This document shows, piece after piece, positions 24,143 through 32,167 of a stretch of 40,965 nt of DNA. Both the position numbers and the translations under genes were made by a program. Each line of letters opens with the position of its first letter. Position 1 is the first letter of the stretch. A model generated the notes under the pieces. That model had not been told where the DNA came from and did no database searches. It saw only the letters and a program-made list of their open reading frames with translations. The DNA is from an uncultured Rhodospirillales bacterium (lineage in GTDB: Bacteria; Pseudomonadota; Alphaproteobacteria; Acetobacterales; Acetobacteraceae), in assembly GCA_903893975.1 (NCBI GenBank), contig CAITOL010000010.1, positions 1 to 40,965 of the forward strand, given 5' to 3'.

Positions 24143-25270
24143 ATGCAGATCACTCGCCGTGGCGCGTTGCTGTCCGCCGTGACTACATTTGCCATTATCG
24201 GCCGCGCCCGCGCGGCTGACACCATCAAGATCGGCGTCGTCACCCCGCTGACCGGCGCGGTCGCGGAACCGGGCCGCATTCAGCTCAACAGCACCCGGCT
24301 CGCCGCCGCCAAAATCAACGCCGCCGGCGGTATTCTGGGCAAGCAGATCGAATTGCTGATCGAGGATGATGCCTCCTCCAACCCCGGCGCGGTGCTGGCC
24401 TTCTCGCGCCTGGCGCAGAACCAGGACATCGTCGGCTTCATCGGCTCCATCCGCTCGACGCAGATGAACGCGATGGCGCCCGATATGCTCAAGCTCGGCA
24501 AGCCGGTGATGTTCGGCGGCACCGACCCCACGCTGACCCATCAGGGCAACCCGTGGCTGTTCCGCTGCCGGCCGAATGACAGCTACTCCGCCCGGGTGCT
24601 GACCAATTTCTGCCTCACCTCGCTGAAGCTGAAGAAGGTGGCCCTGGTCCACTCGACCGACGCCTTCGGCACCGGCGGCAAAAACGCGATGCTGGAAAAC
24701 CTGACCAAAGCCGGCGTCACCCCGGTGCTGGTGCAGGGCTACACCAACAACCAGCCGGACTTCACCCCGGTGGTGCAGGCGGTGAAGCAGTCGGGCGCCG
24801 ATGTGCTCACCAGCTATTTCACCAACGAGCCGGATTGCGCCATCTTCGCCCGCCAGCTGCGCCAGCTCGGCGTGCGCATCCCCTGGGTCGGCTCGCCGTC
24901 GATCATTTCCCCGGTCACCACCGGCCTCGCCAAAAATGCCCTCTACGGCACTTACGGCATCGCCGACTTCGTGGAAGACAGCAACCCGACCGCCAAGGCC
25001 TTCGCCAACGCCTATCGCGCCGAACACAAGGAAACGCCGGATAGCGGCTGGACCTATGACGGCATGACCGTGCTGGCCAAGGCGATCAACGACGCCAAAT
25101 CCACCGAGCCGGCCAAAATCCGTGAAGCCATTCTGTCGATCAAGAAATTCGCCGGCGTCGAAGGGGAATTCAACTTCGACAAGAACGGCGACGGCCTGCA
25201 CGGCTACAACATCGTCTCCAACAACAACGGCAAGATCGACTACAAGGAACATATCGAATTCACCGACTAA
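24143..25270 (+). CDS. ABC transporter substrate-binding protein, branched-chain amino acid (LivJ/K) type
   Basis: 375-residue periplasmic binding protein of the Peripla_BP_6 class. The N-terminal signal has TRRGALL, which resembles a twin-arginine motif, and ends about RARA (residue 24). IKIGVVTPLTGAVAEPG, LIEDDASSNPGAVLAFSRL and TYDGMTVLAKAI are characteristic. Substrate may be a branched-chain amino acid, but this family also binds amides, urea and aromatic acids. AGGAAGGA precedes the ATG. It leads an operon with permease and ATPase genes; a strong hairpin separates it from the permease. Confidence 0.9.
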   Translation: MQITRRGALLSAVTTFAIIGRARAADTIKIGVVTPLTGAVAEPGRIQLNSTRLAAAKINAAGGILGKQIELLIEDDASSNPGAVLAFSRLAQNQDIVGFIGSIRSTQMNAMAPDMLKLGKPVMFGGTDPTLTHQGNPWLFRCRPNDSYSARVLTNFCLTSLKLKKVALVHSTDAFGTGGKNAMLENLTKAGVTPVLVQGYTNNQPDFTPVVQAVKQSGADVLTSYFTNEPDCAIFARQLRQLGVRIPWVGSPSIISPVTTGLAKNALYGTYGIADFVEDSNPTAKAFANAYRAEHKETPDSGWTYDGMTVLAKAINDAKSTEPAKIREAILSIKKFAGVEGEFNFDKNGDGLHGYNIVSNNNGKIDYKEHIEFTD

Positions 25271-25290
25271 CCTCGGATTGGACATGTTCA

Positions 25291-25314
25291 GGTCCGGGGG
25301 CAAGCCCCCGGACC
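25291..25314 (+). repeat. Perfect 10-bp hairpin between binding-protein and permease genes
   Basis: GGTCCGGGGG (25291-25300), loop CAAG, CCCCCGGACC (25305-25314). There is no T-run. The position, just after a binding-protein gene and before its permease, resembles REP-type or stabilising stem-loops that raise the binding protein to permease ratio. The palindrome type looks like a dispersed repeat. Confidence 0.7.
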
Positions 25315-25336
25315 GCCTCTTGGTCGGGATGATGAC

Positions 25337-26212
25337 GTGAGCAATTTTCTGCAATTGCTGTTCAATGGTCTCGGCATTGGCGCGATCTACGCGCTGGTGT
25401 CGCTGGGCTTTGTGCTGCTGATCCGCGCCGCCAGCGTGGTCAATTTCGGCCAGGGCGAGTTTTCCATGCTCGGGGCCTATCTGCTGGTGGTGTTCTTCAA
25501 CATTTTCGGCATCAACTACTATGTCAGCATGGCGCTCTCGATCGTCATCATGGCCGGCTTCGGGGTGATCTTCGCCTACACCACCTACTGGCCGCTCCGC
25601 TTCCGTGGCGGCCTGCCGGTGATCATCTCCACCATCGGCGCCTCCATCTTCCTGGAAAACCTCGTCCTCGTGCTCTACGGCCCCAGCTCGGTGCAGATCG
25701 ACGGGCTGTTCGACGCCGACGGCATCCAGATCGGCGATGTCTTCCTCGCCACCCAGTATCTGTCGATCATCGTCATCGCCACGATTTTGGTGGTGCTGCA
25801 ATATCTGGTGTTTGAAAAAACCCTGCTCGGCAAAAAACTCCAGGCCACCAGCCAGGACAAGGAAATGGCCAGTCTGCTGGGCATTCCCGTGGTGTTCATG
25901 ATCCTGATCACCTTTGCCTATTCCTCTGCCATGGGCGGTCTGGCCGGCATGCTGGTAGCGCCGCTGCTGTTCGTGTCGGTTAACATGGCCGGCATCATCG
26001 CGCTGAAAGCCTTCGCCGCGAACATCATCGGCGGCTATGGCAGCATCCCCGGCGCCATTCTCGGCGGCCTCGCCCTCGGCGTGATTGAAACCATGGGCGC
26101 CTCCTACATCTCCGTCCCCTATAAGGACGCCTTCGCCTTCGCCATGCTGCTGCTGTTCCTGATGGTTCGGCCGCAGGGGTTGTTCGGTGAAAAAATCTCG
26201 GAAAAGGCCTGA
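25337..26212 (+). CDS. livH: Branched-chain amino acid ABC transporter permease (LivH type)
   Basis: 291-residue inner-membrane permease with about eight helices, starting at GTG. GAIYALVSLGFVLLIRAASVVNFGQGEF is the LivH N-terminal signature (quoted in parts: ALVSLGFVLL, VVNFGQGEF), and ATSQDKEMASLLGI is the coupling-loop region. It pairs with the LivM half of the next protein. The substrate is inferred from family only. Confidence 0.92.
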   Translation: MSNFLQLLFNGLGIGAIYALVSLGFVLLIRAASVVNFGQGEFSMLGAYLLVVFFNIFGINYYVSMALSIVIMAGFGVIFAYTTYWPLRFRGGLPVIISTIGASIFLENLVLVLYGPSSVQIDGLFDADGIQIGDVFLATQYLSIIVIATILVVLQYLVFEKTLLGKKLQATSQDKEMASLLGIPVVFMILITFAYSSAMGGLAGMLVAPLLFVSVNMAGIIALKAFAANIIGGYGSIPGAILGGLALGVIETMGASYISVPYKDAFAFAMLLLFLMVRPQGLFGEKISEKA

Positions 26213-26215
26213 GCC

Positions 26216-27973
26216 ATGAACGGTCTTTCCACCAGCATCTGGCGCGGCCTGCCGCAAGCGGGGCTTGCCGCCATCATCGCCATCGGTCTGGCCATGCTGG
26301 CGCCAGATCAGGGCTATTATCTCAACATCCTCATGCAAGCCTCCACCTACGCCATTGCCGTGGTCGGCCTGGTGGTGGTGCTCGGCTATTGCGGCCAGAT
26401 CTCCATCGCCCAGGCCGCCTTCTTCGGCATCGGCGCCTATGGCGTGGCCATCGGGACGGTGGATTACGGGCTGAACTTCTTCGTTGCCATGCTGATCGCG
26501 GTCGGCGTCTCCGGCGTGTTCGGGCTCATCCTCGGGCTCGGCAGCCTGCGGCTGGGCGGGCATTACCTGGCGATGGTGTCGATCAGCTTCCAGCAAATCC
26601 TCACGTTGGTGCTGACCAACTGGATTGAATTCACCCACGGCCCGGACGGCATCCGCAACATCCCGCGCCCGCGCTTCTTCGGCCTCAGCCTGCAAGGCGG
26701 CAACGCCTTCCTCGCCTTGTGCCTGGTGGCGATGGTGCTGGTCGCGCTGTTCGCGTGGCGGCTGAAGGCCACCAAACTGGGCCGCGCCATGCAGGCGGTG
26801 CGCGATAACGACCTCGCCGCCGCCACCTCCGGCATCGACGTCTTCGGCACCAAGGTCATCGCCTTCGGCATTTCCGCCGTACTCGGCGCCATTGGCGGCG
26901 GCCTGTTCGCCGGCGGCTTCGGCTATATCAGCCCGGACCAGTTCAGCTTCGCCGAATCGATCGTGCTGCTGACCATGGCCCTGCTCGGCGGCGTGCAATC
27001 GCCGTTCGGCGCGCTGATCGGCACCATGCTGCTGATCATCCTGCCGGAGACCCTGCGCTTCCTCAAACAGGTCTACCTCGCCGTCTACGGCGCGGCGGTC
27101 ATCCTGATCATGGTCTTCCTGCCCGACGGGCTGTGGGGCTTCATCGACGACCGCATCCGCCGCAACGCTCGCGCCATCACCCTGCCCGCCCCCAAACTAC
27201 CGCTGCTGAGCCAGACCGGGCAGATGGGCACGGAAAAGGTGCTGGAAGTGGCCGACCTCGCCAAGCATTTCGGCGGGCTGAAAGCCGTCGATGGCGTCAG
27301 CTTCGCGGTCCGGCGCGGCAGCGTGCACGCGCTGATCGGGCCGAACGGCTCCGGCAAATCCACCTTCATCAACGTCGTCACCGGGCTCTACGTCGCCACC
27401 GCCGGCAAAATCAGCTTCGCCGGGCAGGACATCACCACCCTGTCGCCGCATCAGCGCAACCGGCGCGGCCTCGCCCGCACGTTCCAGAACATCCGCGTCT
27501 TCCGCGGCATGACGGTGCTGGAAAACGTCATGATCGGCGCCGAGCGTGACGGCAACGACGTCGCCAACGCCCCGGCCGAGGTGCTCACCCGGGCGCTCGC
27601 GGCGCTGGACTTTGTCGACATGCGCGCCGACGCGCATCGCATGGTCGGGGAACTGTCCTATGGCCATCAGCGCTACGTGGAAATCGCCCGCGCTCTGGCC
27701 GGCTCGCCGGATCTGCTACTGCTCGACGAACCCGCCGCCGGGCTGAACATGACCGAGAAGGTGGAGTTGGGAAATCTGCTCAAGCGCCTGAAAGGCCATG
27801 GCCTGACCATCCTGATCGTCGATCACGACATGAACCTGGTCGAACAGGTGGCCGATCACATCACGGTGCTGAATTTCGGCCGCCGCATCGCCGATGGCGC
27901 GCCGGGCGATGTGCTGCGCCACCCCGATGTGATCGCCGCCTATCTCGGGGAGCCGCGCCATGAAGTTGCTTGA
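26216..27973 (+). CDS. Fused LivM permease - LivG ATPase
   Basis: 585 residues in one chain. Residues about 1-312 form a LivM permease (nine or so helices; GYCGQISIAQAAFFGIGAYG and the coupling loop AMQAVRDNDLAAATSGI at 191-207). A linker about 313-340 leads to a LivG ABC domain: Walker A GPNGSGKS (375-382), signature LSYGHQR (480-486) and Walker B with D504/E505. The signature has His where most LivG have Gln. Such fusions occur in other proteobacteria. It ends in a 14-base overlap with livF. Confidence 0.93.
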   Translation: MNGLSTSIWRGLPQAGLAAIIAIGLAMLAPDQGYYLNILMQASTYAIAVVGLVVVLGYCGQISIAQAAFFGIGAYGVAIGTVDYGLNFFVAMLIAVGVSGVFGLILGLGSLRLGGHYLAMVSISFQQILTLVLTNWIEFTHGPDGIRNIPRPRFFGLSLQGGNAFLALCLVAMVLVALFAWRLKATKLGRAMQAVRDNDLAAATSGIDVFGTKVIAFGISAVLGAIGGGLFAGGFGYISPDQFSFAESIVLLTMALLGGVQSPFGALIGTMLLIILPETLRFLKQVYLAVYGAAVILIMVFLPDGLWGFIDDRIRRNARAITLPAPKLPLLSQTGQMGTEKVLEVADLAKHFGGLKAVDGVSFAVRRGSVHALIGPNGSGKSTFINVVTGLYVATAGKISFAGQDITTLSPHQRNRRGLARTFQNIRVFRGMTVLENVMIGAERDGNDVANAPAEVLTRALAALDFVDMRADAHRMVGELSYGHQRYVEIARALAGSPDLLLLDEPAAGLNMTEKVELGNLLKRLKGHGLTILIVDHDMNLVEQVADHITVLNFGRRIADGAPGDVLRHPDVIAAYLGEPRHEVA

Positions 27974-28685
27974 AATCAAAGGGCTCACCGCCCGCTACGG
28001 CGCCGCCGACGTGCTCAAGGGGCTGGATATCGAGGTTGAGGAGGGGGAGATCGTCACCCTGCTCGGCTCCAACGGCGCCGGCAAAAGCACCACCTTGCGC
28101 TGCATCTCCGGCCTGGTGGACCATGTGGCCGGCGATATCCTGCTTGGCGGCCAGTCCATCATGGGGCTGAAGCCGGAAGCGATCGTGCGGCTCGGCATCA
28201 GCCACGTGCCGGAAGGCCGCCGGGTGTTTCCGGGGCTGACGGTGCGGGAGAACATCATCCTCGGCGCCTCCAACCGCAAAGGCGTCAGCCGCCGCGCGCT
28301 GGAAGGCGAGGTTGATGGGATGCTGGAGATTTTCCCCGACCTGCGCCGGCTGGAAAACGCCCTTGGCTGGACCCTCTCGGGCGGGCAGCTACAAATGGTG
28401 GCGGTGGCACGCGGCCTGATGGCGCAACCCAAACTGCTGCTGCTGGATGAACCCTCCCTCGGCCTGGCACCGTTGATCGTGCAGCAGGTGTTCCGGGTCA
28501 TCGCCGATATCCGCAGGCGCGGCACCACGGTGCTGCTGGTCGAACAGAACGCGCATATGGCGCTGTCCGTCGCCGACCGGGGCTACGTGCTGGAAACCGG
28601 CAAACTGCTGGTCTCCGGCAAGCCCGAGGCGTTGTGGAACGACCCGCAGGTGCGCGCGGCCTATCTCGGCGGCCACGCCGCTTAA
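27960..28685 (+). CDS. livF: Branched-chain amino acid ABC transporter ATPase (LivF type)
   Basis: 241-residue nucleotide-binding subunit. Walker A GSNGAGKS (36-43), signature LSGGQ (139-143) followed by LQMVAVAR where EQQMLAIGR is more usual, and Walker B LLLLDEP with D163/E164; HVPEGRRVFPGLTVREN is the LivF-specific stretch. It overlaps the LivM-LivG gene by 14 bases and would pair with the fused ATPase domain to power the transporter. A hairpin follows at 28709. Confidence 0.94.
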   Translation: MKLLEIKGLTARYGAADVLKGLDIEVEEGEIVTLLGSNGAGKSTTLRCISGLVDHVAGDILLGGQSIMGLKPEAIVRLGISHVPEGRRVFPGLTVRENIILGASNRKGVSRRALEGEVDGMLEIFPDLRRLENALGWTLSGGQLQMVAVARGLMAQPKLLLLDEPSLGLAPLIVQQVFRVIADIRRRGTTVLLVEQNAHMALSVADRGYVLETGKLLVSGKPEALWNDPQVRAAYLGGHAA

Positions 28686-28708
28686 CCATCGCACAGGCTT
28701 GCCGATGA

Positions 28709-28750
28709 CCTGAGCGCGGGCGCACCATGGCCCCGCGCCTCAGGATCTTT
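28709..28750 (+). terminator. Hairpin between livF and the H+-ATPase gene, overlapping the ATPase ribosome-binding site
   Basis: CCTGAGCGCGGGC (28709-28721) pairs with GCCCCGCGCCTCAGG (28730-28744) with two one-base bulges; ATCTTT follows. It is a plausible terminator for the liv operon, though the T-run is short. The right arm contains AGGA (28742-28745), the only ribosome-binding site seen for the ATG at 28756, so the hairpin would sequester it. Confidence 0.55.
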
Positions 28751-28755
28751 CTCGC

Positions 28756-31071
28756 ATGCCCGTCTCTTCGCTGCCGCCCGGCCTGACCACCGCCACCGCC
28801 CGCGCCCGGCTGGCCGAAACCGGCGGCAATACGATGGCCGACACCACTCCCCCGGCCTGGCTGCGCGCTTTGGCCATGTTCTGGGCGCCGGTGCCGTGGA
28901 TGCTGGAAGCGGCCATCGTGCTGCAACTGCTGATCGGCGAATATCCGGAAGCCGCGGTGATCGGCGTCCTGCTGGTGTTCAATGCCATGCTCGGCTTCGT
29001 GCAGGAAAGCCGCGCCCAGGCCACGCTGGATGCGCTCAAGGCCCGGCTGGCGCTGAATGCCAGCGTGCGCCGCGATGGCGCCTGGACCACCATCCCGGCC
29101 ACCGACCTGGTGCCGGGCGATATCGTCAAACTCTCCCTCGGCGGCATTGTCGGCGCCGATGTGCGGCTGCTCAGCGGCGACGTGCTGCTGGACCACTCCA
29201 TGCTCACCGGCGAGTCGTTGCCGGTGGAAGCCGGGCCGGGTGCCGCCACCTATGCCGGCGCCCTGGTGCGCCGGGGCGAAGCGGTGGCCGAGGTGCTGGC
29301 CACCGGCCCGCGCACCAAATTCGGCCGCACGGCCGAACTGGTCCGCACCGCCAGCGTCGTCGGCTCGCAGCAAAAAGCGGTGATGCGCGTGGTGCGCAAT
29401 CTGGCGATGTTCAACCTCGCCGCGTTGGTGGTCCAGGTCAGCATCGCCGAATGGCTGCATCTGCCAGTTGGCGAGATCGTGCCGCTGGCCGTCACCGCCC
29501 TGCTCGCCGCCATTCCGGTGGCGCTGCCAGCCGCCTTCACCCTGTCCAACGCGATGGCCGCACGCAGCCTCGCCAGCCACGGCGTGCTCCCGACCCGGCT
29601 GTCCACCATCGACGAAGCCTCGGCCATGGATGTGCTCTGCGCCGACAAAACCGGCACCTTGACGCAGAACGAACTGGCGGTGACCGCCGTGCGCATGGCC
29701 GATGGGCTGGCGGCGGACCGGGTGCTGGCGCTGGCGGCGCTCGCCAGTTCCGATGGCGGGCAAGACCCGGTGGACGCCGCCATCCGCCACGCCGCCCAAA
29801 CCGAGGCGCAAGGCCTGCGCCTGGTTACGTTCACCCCGTTCGACCCCACACGCAAGCGCGCCGAAGCCGTGGCGATGGACGCGGCCGGCCAGCAGCTACG
29901 CATCATCAAAGGCGCCTACGCCACGGTCAGCACCCTCACCCCGGCCAATCCTGGCCTGGCCGCGGCGGCGGATGATCTGCAAGCGCAAGGGTTTCGGGTG
30001 CTGGCGGTTGCCGCCGGCCCGGCCGACGCGCTGGCCCTGGCCGGGCTGGTGGCGTTGAGCGACCCGCCAAGGGCCGACTCGGCCGATCTTATCGCCCAGT
30101 TGGCCGCCCTCGGGGTCCACACCGTCATGGTCACCGGCGATGCACCGGCCACCGCCGGGGTGGTGGCGGCCTCCATCGGCCTCAACGGCGCCATCTGCCC
30201 GCCAGGGCCGCCGCCAGACGCGGTGCGGCCGGATCAGTTCGCGGTGTTCGCCGGAGTGCTGCCGGAAGAAAAATTCAACATCGTCAAAGCCTTCCAAAAC
30301 GCCGGCCATGTGGTGGGCATGTGCGGCGATGGCGCCAACGACGCCCCGGCGCTGCGTCAGGCACAAATGGGCATCGCCGTATTCAGCGCCACCGATGTGG
30401 CCAAATCCGCCGCCGGGCTGGTGTTGATGGAACCGGGACTGGCCGGGATTCTGGCCGCCGTCTACCAGGGCCGCCGCACCTTCCAGCGCATCCTCACCTA
30501 CACGCTCCGCTCCGTCACCCGGAAGATCGACCAGCTGCTGTTTCTCACCTTCGGGCTGGTGCTCACCGGCCACGCGATCCTGACGCCGCAGTTGATGGTG
30601 ATCCTGATGCTCACCGGCGACCTGCTGGCGATGTCGTCCTCCACCGATCGGGTCAATCCGTCCCCCACCCCCAACACCTGGCGCATCGACCATGTCACCT
30701 TGGCCGGCGGCATTTTCGGCCTGTGCAATCTGCTGTTCTGCGGCGCCGTGCTCACCATCGGCAAGCTGGTGCTGGGGCTGGACACAGAAGCCGTGCGCAC
30801 CCTGGCCGCTATCGTGCTGGTGTTCAGCGGTCAGGCGGTACTCTACACCATGCGCGAACGCCGGCGCATGTGGGCCTCCTGGCCGAGCGGCTGGCTGATG
30901 GCCTCCTCGGTGGTGGATATCCTGATCATCGGCAGTCTCGCCGCCACCGGCACCTTTATGGCGGCCCTGCCGGTCGCCGTGGTGGCCGGCACCCTGCTGG
31001 CGGCCTGCGGCTTCGCCCTGGCGCTCGATACGGTGAAGGTCGCCGTGCTGCGCCGGCTCTCCATCCAATAA
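28756..31071 (+). CDS. P-type H+-exporting ATPase (P3A, plasma-membrane type)
   Basis: 771 residues. A-domain TGES (151-154), phosphorylation site D297 in DKTGTLT, hinge motif GDGANDAPAL (524-533) and LVALSDPPR mark a P-type ATPase. N-terminal GLTTATARARL with FWAPVPWMLEAA is typical of P3A proton pumps. The helix 6 Asp essential in plant AHA2 appears aligned with D622 in LTGDLLAM, and STDRVNPSP follows, as in P3A pumps. It likely extrudes protons at the inner membrane. The start at 28756 keeps the N-terminal cation-ATPase helix, but no exposed ribosome-binding site is seen. It is shorter at the C-terminus than plant pumps and lacks their regulatory tail. Confidence 0.88.
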   Translation: MPVSSLPPGLTTATARARLAETGGNTMADTTPPAWLRALAMFWAPVPWMLEAAIVLQLLIGEYPEAAVIGVLLVFNAMLGFVQESRAQATLDALKARLALNASVRRDGAWTTIPATDLVPGDIVKLSLGGIVGADVRLLSGDVLLDHSMLTGESLPVEAGPGAATYAGALVRRGEAVAEVLATGPRTKFGRTAELVRTASVVGSQQKAVMRVVRNLAMFNLAALVVQVSIAEWLHLPVGEIVPLAVTALLAAIPVALPAAFTLSNAMAARSLASHGVLPTRLSTIDEASAMDVLCADKTGTLTQNELAVTAVRMADGLAADRVLALAALASSDGGQDPVDAAIRHAAQTEAQGLRLVTFTPFDPTRKRAEAVAMDAAGQQLRIIKGAYATVSTLTPANPGLAAAADDLQAQGFRVLAVAAGPADALALAGLVALSDPPRADSADLIAQLAALGVHTVMVTGDAPATAGVVAASIGLNGAICPPGPPPDAVRPDQFAVFAGVLPEEKFNIVKAFQNAGHVVGMCGDGANDAPALRQAQMGIAVFSATDVAKSAAGLVLMEPGLAGILAAVYQGRRTFQRILTYTLRSVTRKIDQLLFLTFGLVLTGHAILTPQLMVILMLTGDLLAMSSSTDRVNPSPTPNTWRIDHVTLAGGIFGLCNLLFCGAVLTIGKLVLGLDTEAVRTLAAIVLVFSGQAVLYTMRERRRMWASWPSGWLMASSVVDILIIGSLAATGTFMAALPVAVVAGTLLAACGFALALDTVKVAVLRRLSIQ

Positions 31072-31075
31072 CGCG

Positions 31076-31129
31076 CCCACTTCACGCTTTGTTATCCGTT
31101 GCTGCGTAGCGTCCGCTTATTGAAGTGGG
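31076..31129 (+). repeat. 9-bp inverted repeat between H+-ATPase and glycosyltransferase genes
   Basis: CCCACTTCA (31076-31084) and TGAAGTGGG (31121-31129) are perfect complements around a 36-base loop that has its own small CGCT/AGCG pairing. It fills most of the 67-base gap and ends ten bases before the next ATG. Terminator or operator function is unclear; no T-run follows. Confidence 0.5.
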
Positions 31130-31138
31130 GCTGGGCAC

Positions 31139-32167
31139 ATGCGGATCGTGGCGATCACACGCATTTTGAATGAGGCAGATATTGTAGAGGCCTTCGTGCG
31201 GCACACCGCGGCACTGGTCGATCATCACATCCTGCTCGACAATGGCAGCACCGATGCGACGCTCGCCATCCTGGCCGCATTGCGCGCCGAGGGGCTCAGC
31301 CTCGAAGTGCATCACAGCCCCGCCATCGCCTTTGCGGAGGCGGAGCAGAACCAGTTTCTCTACCGCCGCGCCCACGCCCTCGGCGCCGGTTGGGTGCTGC
31401 CGCTGGACACGGATGAATTCGTCGACACACGCGGCCTGAACAGCGCATTGCTACAAACCCTCGACGCCCAAGGCACCGATGCGGTCAATGTGCGGGTGCG
31501 CGAATACATCGCCACCGACGAGGATGATGCCGCGGAACTGGTGATCCCCAACCGGATCATCTACGCCCGCCCGCCGAGCGACAATTTCAAGGTCATCCTG
31601 CGCACCAGCCTGCTGGCCGACGGCGCAGCGTTATTGCCGGGCGGGCATGGCGTGCGCCTGGCTGGCGAGCCGGCCATGCTGCGCTGCCCGGTGCTGGACG
31701 GGGTGCTATACGCGCATTACGCCACCCGCTCGCCCTGGCAATGGGTCAGCAAATTCACCGTTGGCTGGTCCAAAGTGCTGGCCGCCGGCAGTGAGACCAT
31801 CGCCGCCGGACATAGCAGCCATTATCGTGAACCGTTCCGCATTCTGGCCACCGACCCCAGCCAGATCCTACGCAACCCGTATTTCATGGCGCCACCGGCG
31901 GTGAACGCCACGTTGAGCATAGACCCGATCTGGTATCTCGGCGGCGACCTGCGCCACACCGCGCCGGTGGATTACCAGATGCGCGCGGTGCAGGCGGTGA
32001 TCGGCCATGTGCAGTCGCTCTCAACCAGCATCGGCCAGCAGGCCGACCGCGACAAGCGGGTGCGGGCGACGTTACGCAGTGAGGTACCGCGCCTGGATAT
32101 GCGCGAGGAAATCAGTCGGATCCAACGGCTTGCCTGTGGCCGCCAGCAGCAGGTCGTTGAACCCTAA
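31139..32167 (+). CDS. Glycosyltransferase family 2-like protein
   Basis: 342 residues. The opening MRIVAITRILNEADIVEAFV, DNGSTDAT (34-41) and the metal-binding DTDEF (90-94) match GT-A enzymes of the Glyco_tranf_2_4 type. The C-terminal half (about 200-340) has no recognised domain. Acceptor and sugar are unknown; no polysaccharide genes are nearby, so it looks like a solitary gene. Its last 96 bases overlap the convergent carboxypeptidase gene, so about 31 C-terminal residues are encoded opposite another coding sequence. Confidence 0.82.
   Translation: MRIVAITRILNEADIVEAFVRHTAALVDHHILLDNGSTDATLAILAALRAEGLSLEVHHSPAIAFAEAEQNQFLYRRAHALGAGWVLPLDTDEFVDTRGLNSALLQTLDAQGTDAVNVRVREYIATDEDDAAELVIPNRIIYARPPSDNFKVILRTSLLADGAALLPGGHGVRLAGEPAMLRCPVLDGVLYAHYATRSPWQWVSKFTVGWSKVLAAGSETIAAGHSSHYREPFRILATDPSQILRNPYFMAPPAVNATLSIDPIWYLGGDLRHTAPVDYQMRAVQAVIGHVQSLSTSIGQQADRDKRVRATLRSEVPRLDMREEISRIQRLACGRQQQVVEP

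Noticed and set aside
23960-26998. Very long (about 1,000 codons) minus-strand open frame opposite the liv genes
   Set aside because: Composition is His/Gly/Gln-rich with no domains, and the plus strand encodes recognisable LivH and LivM; stop-free antisense frames are expected at this GC.
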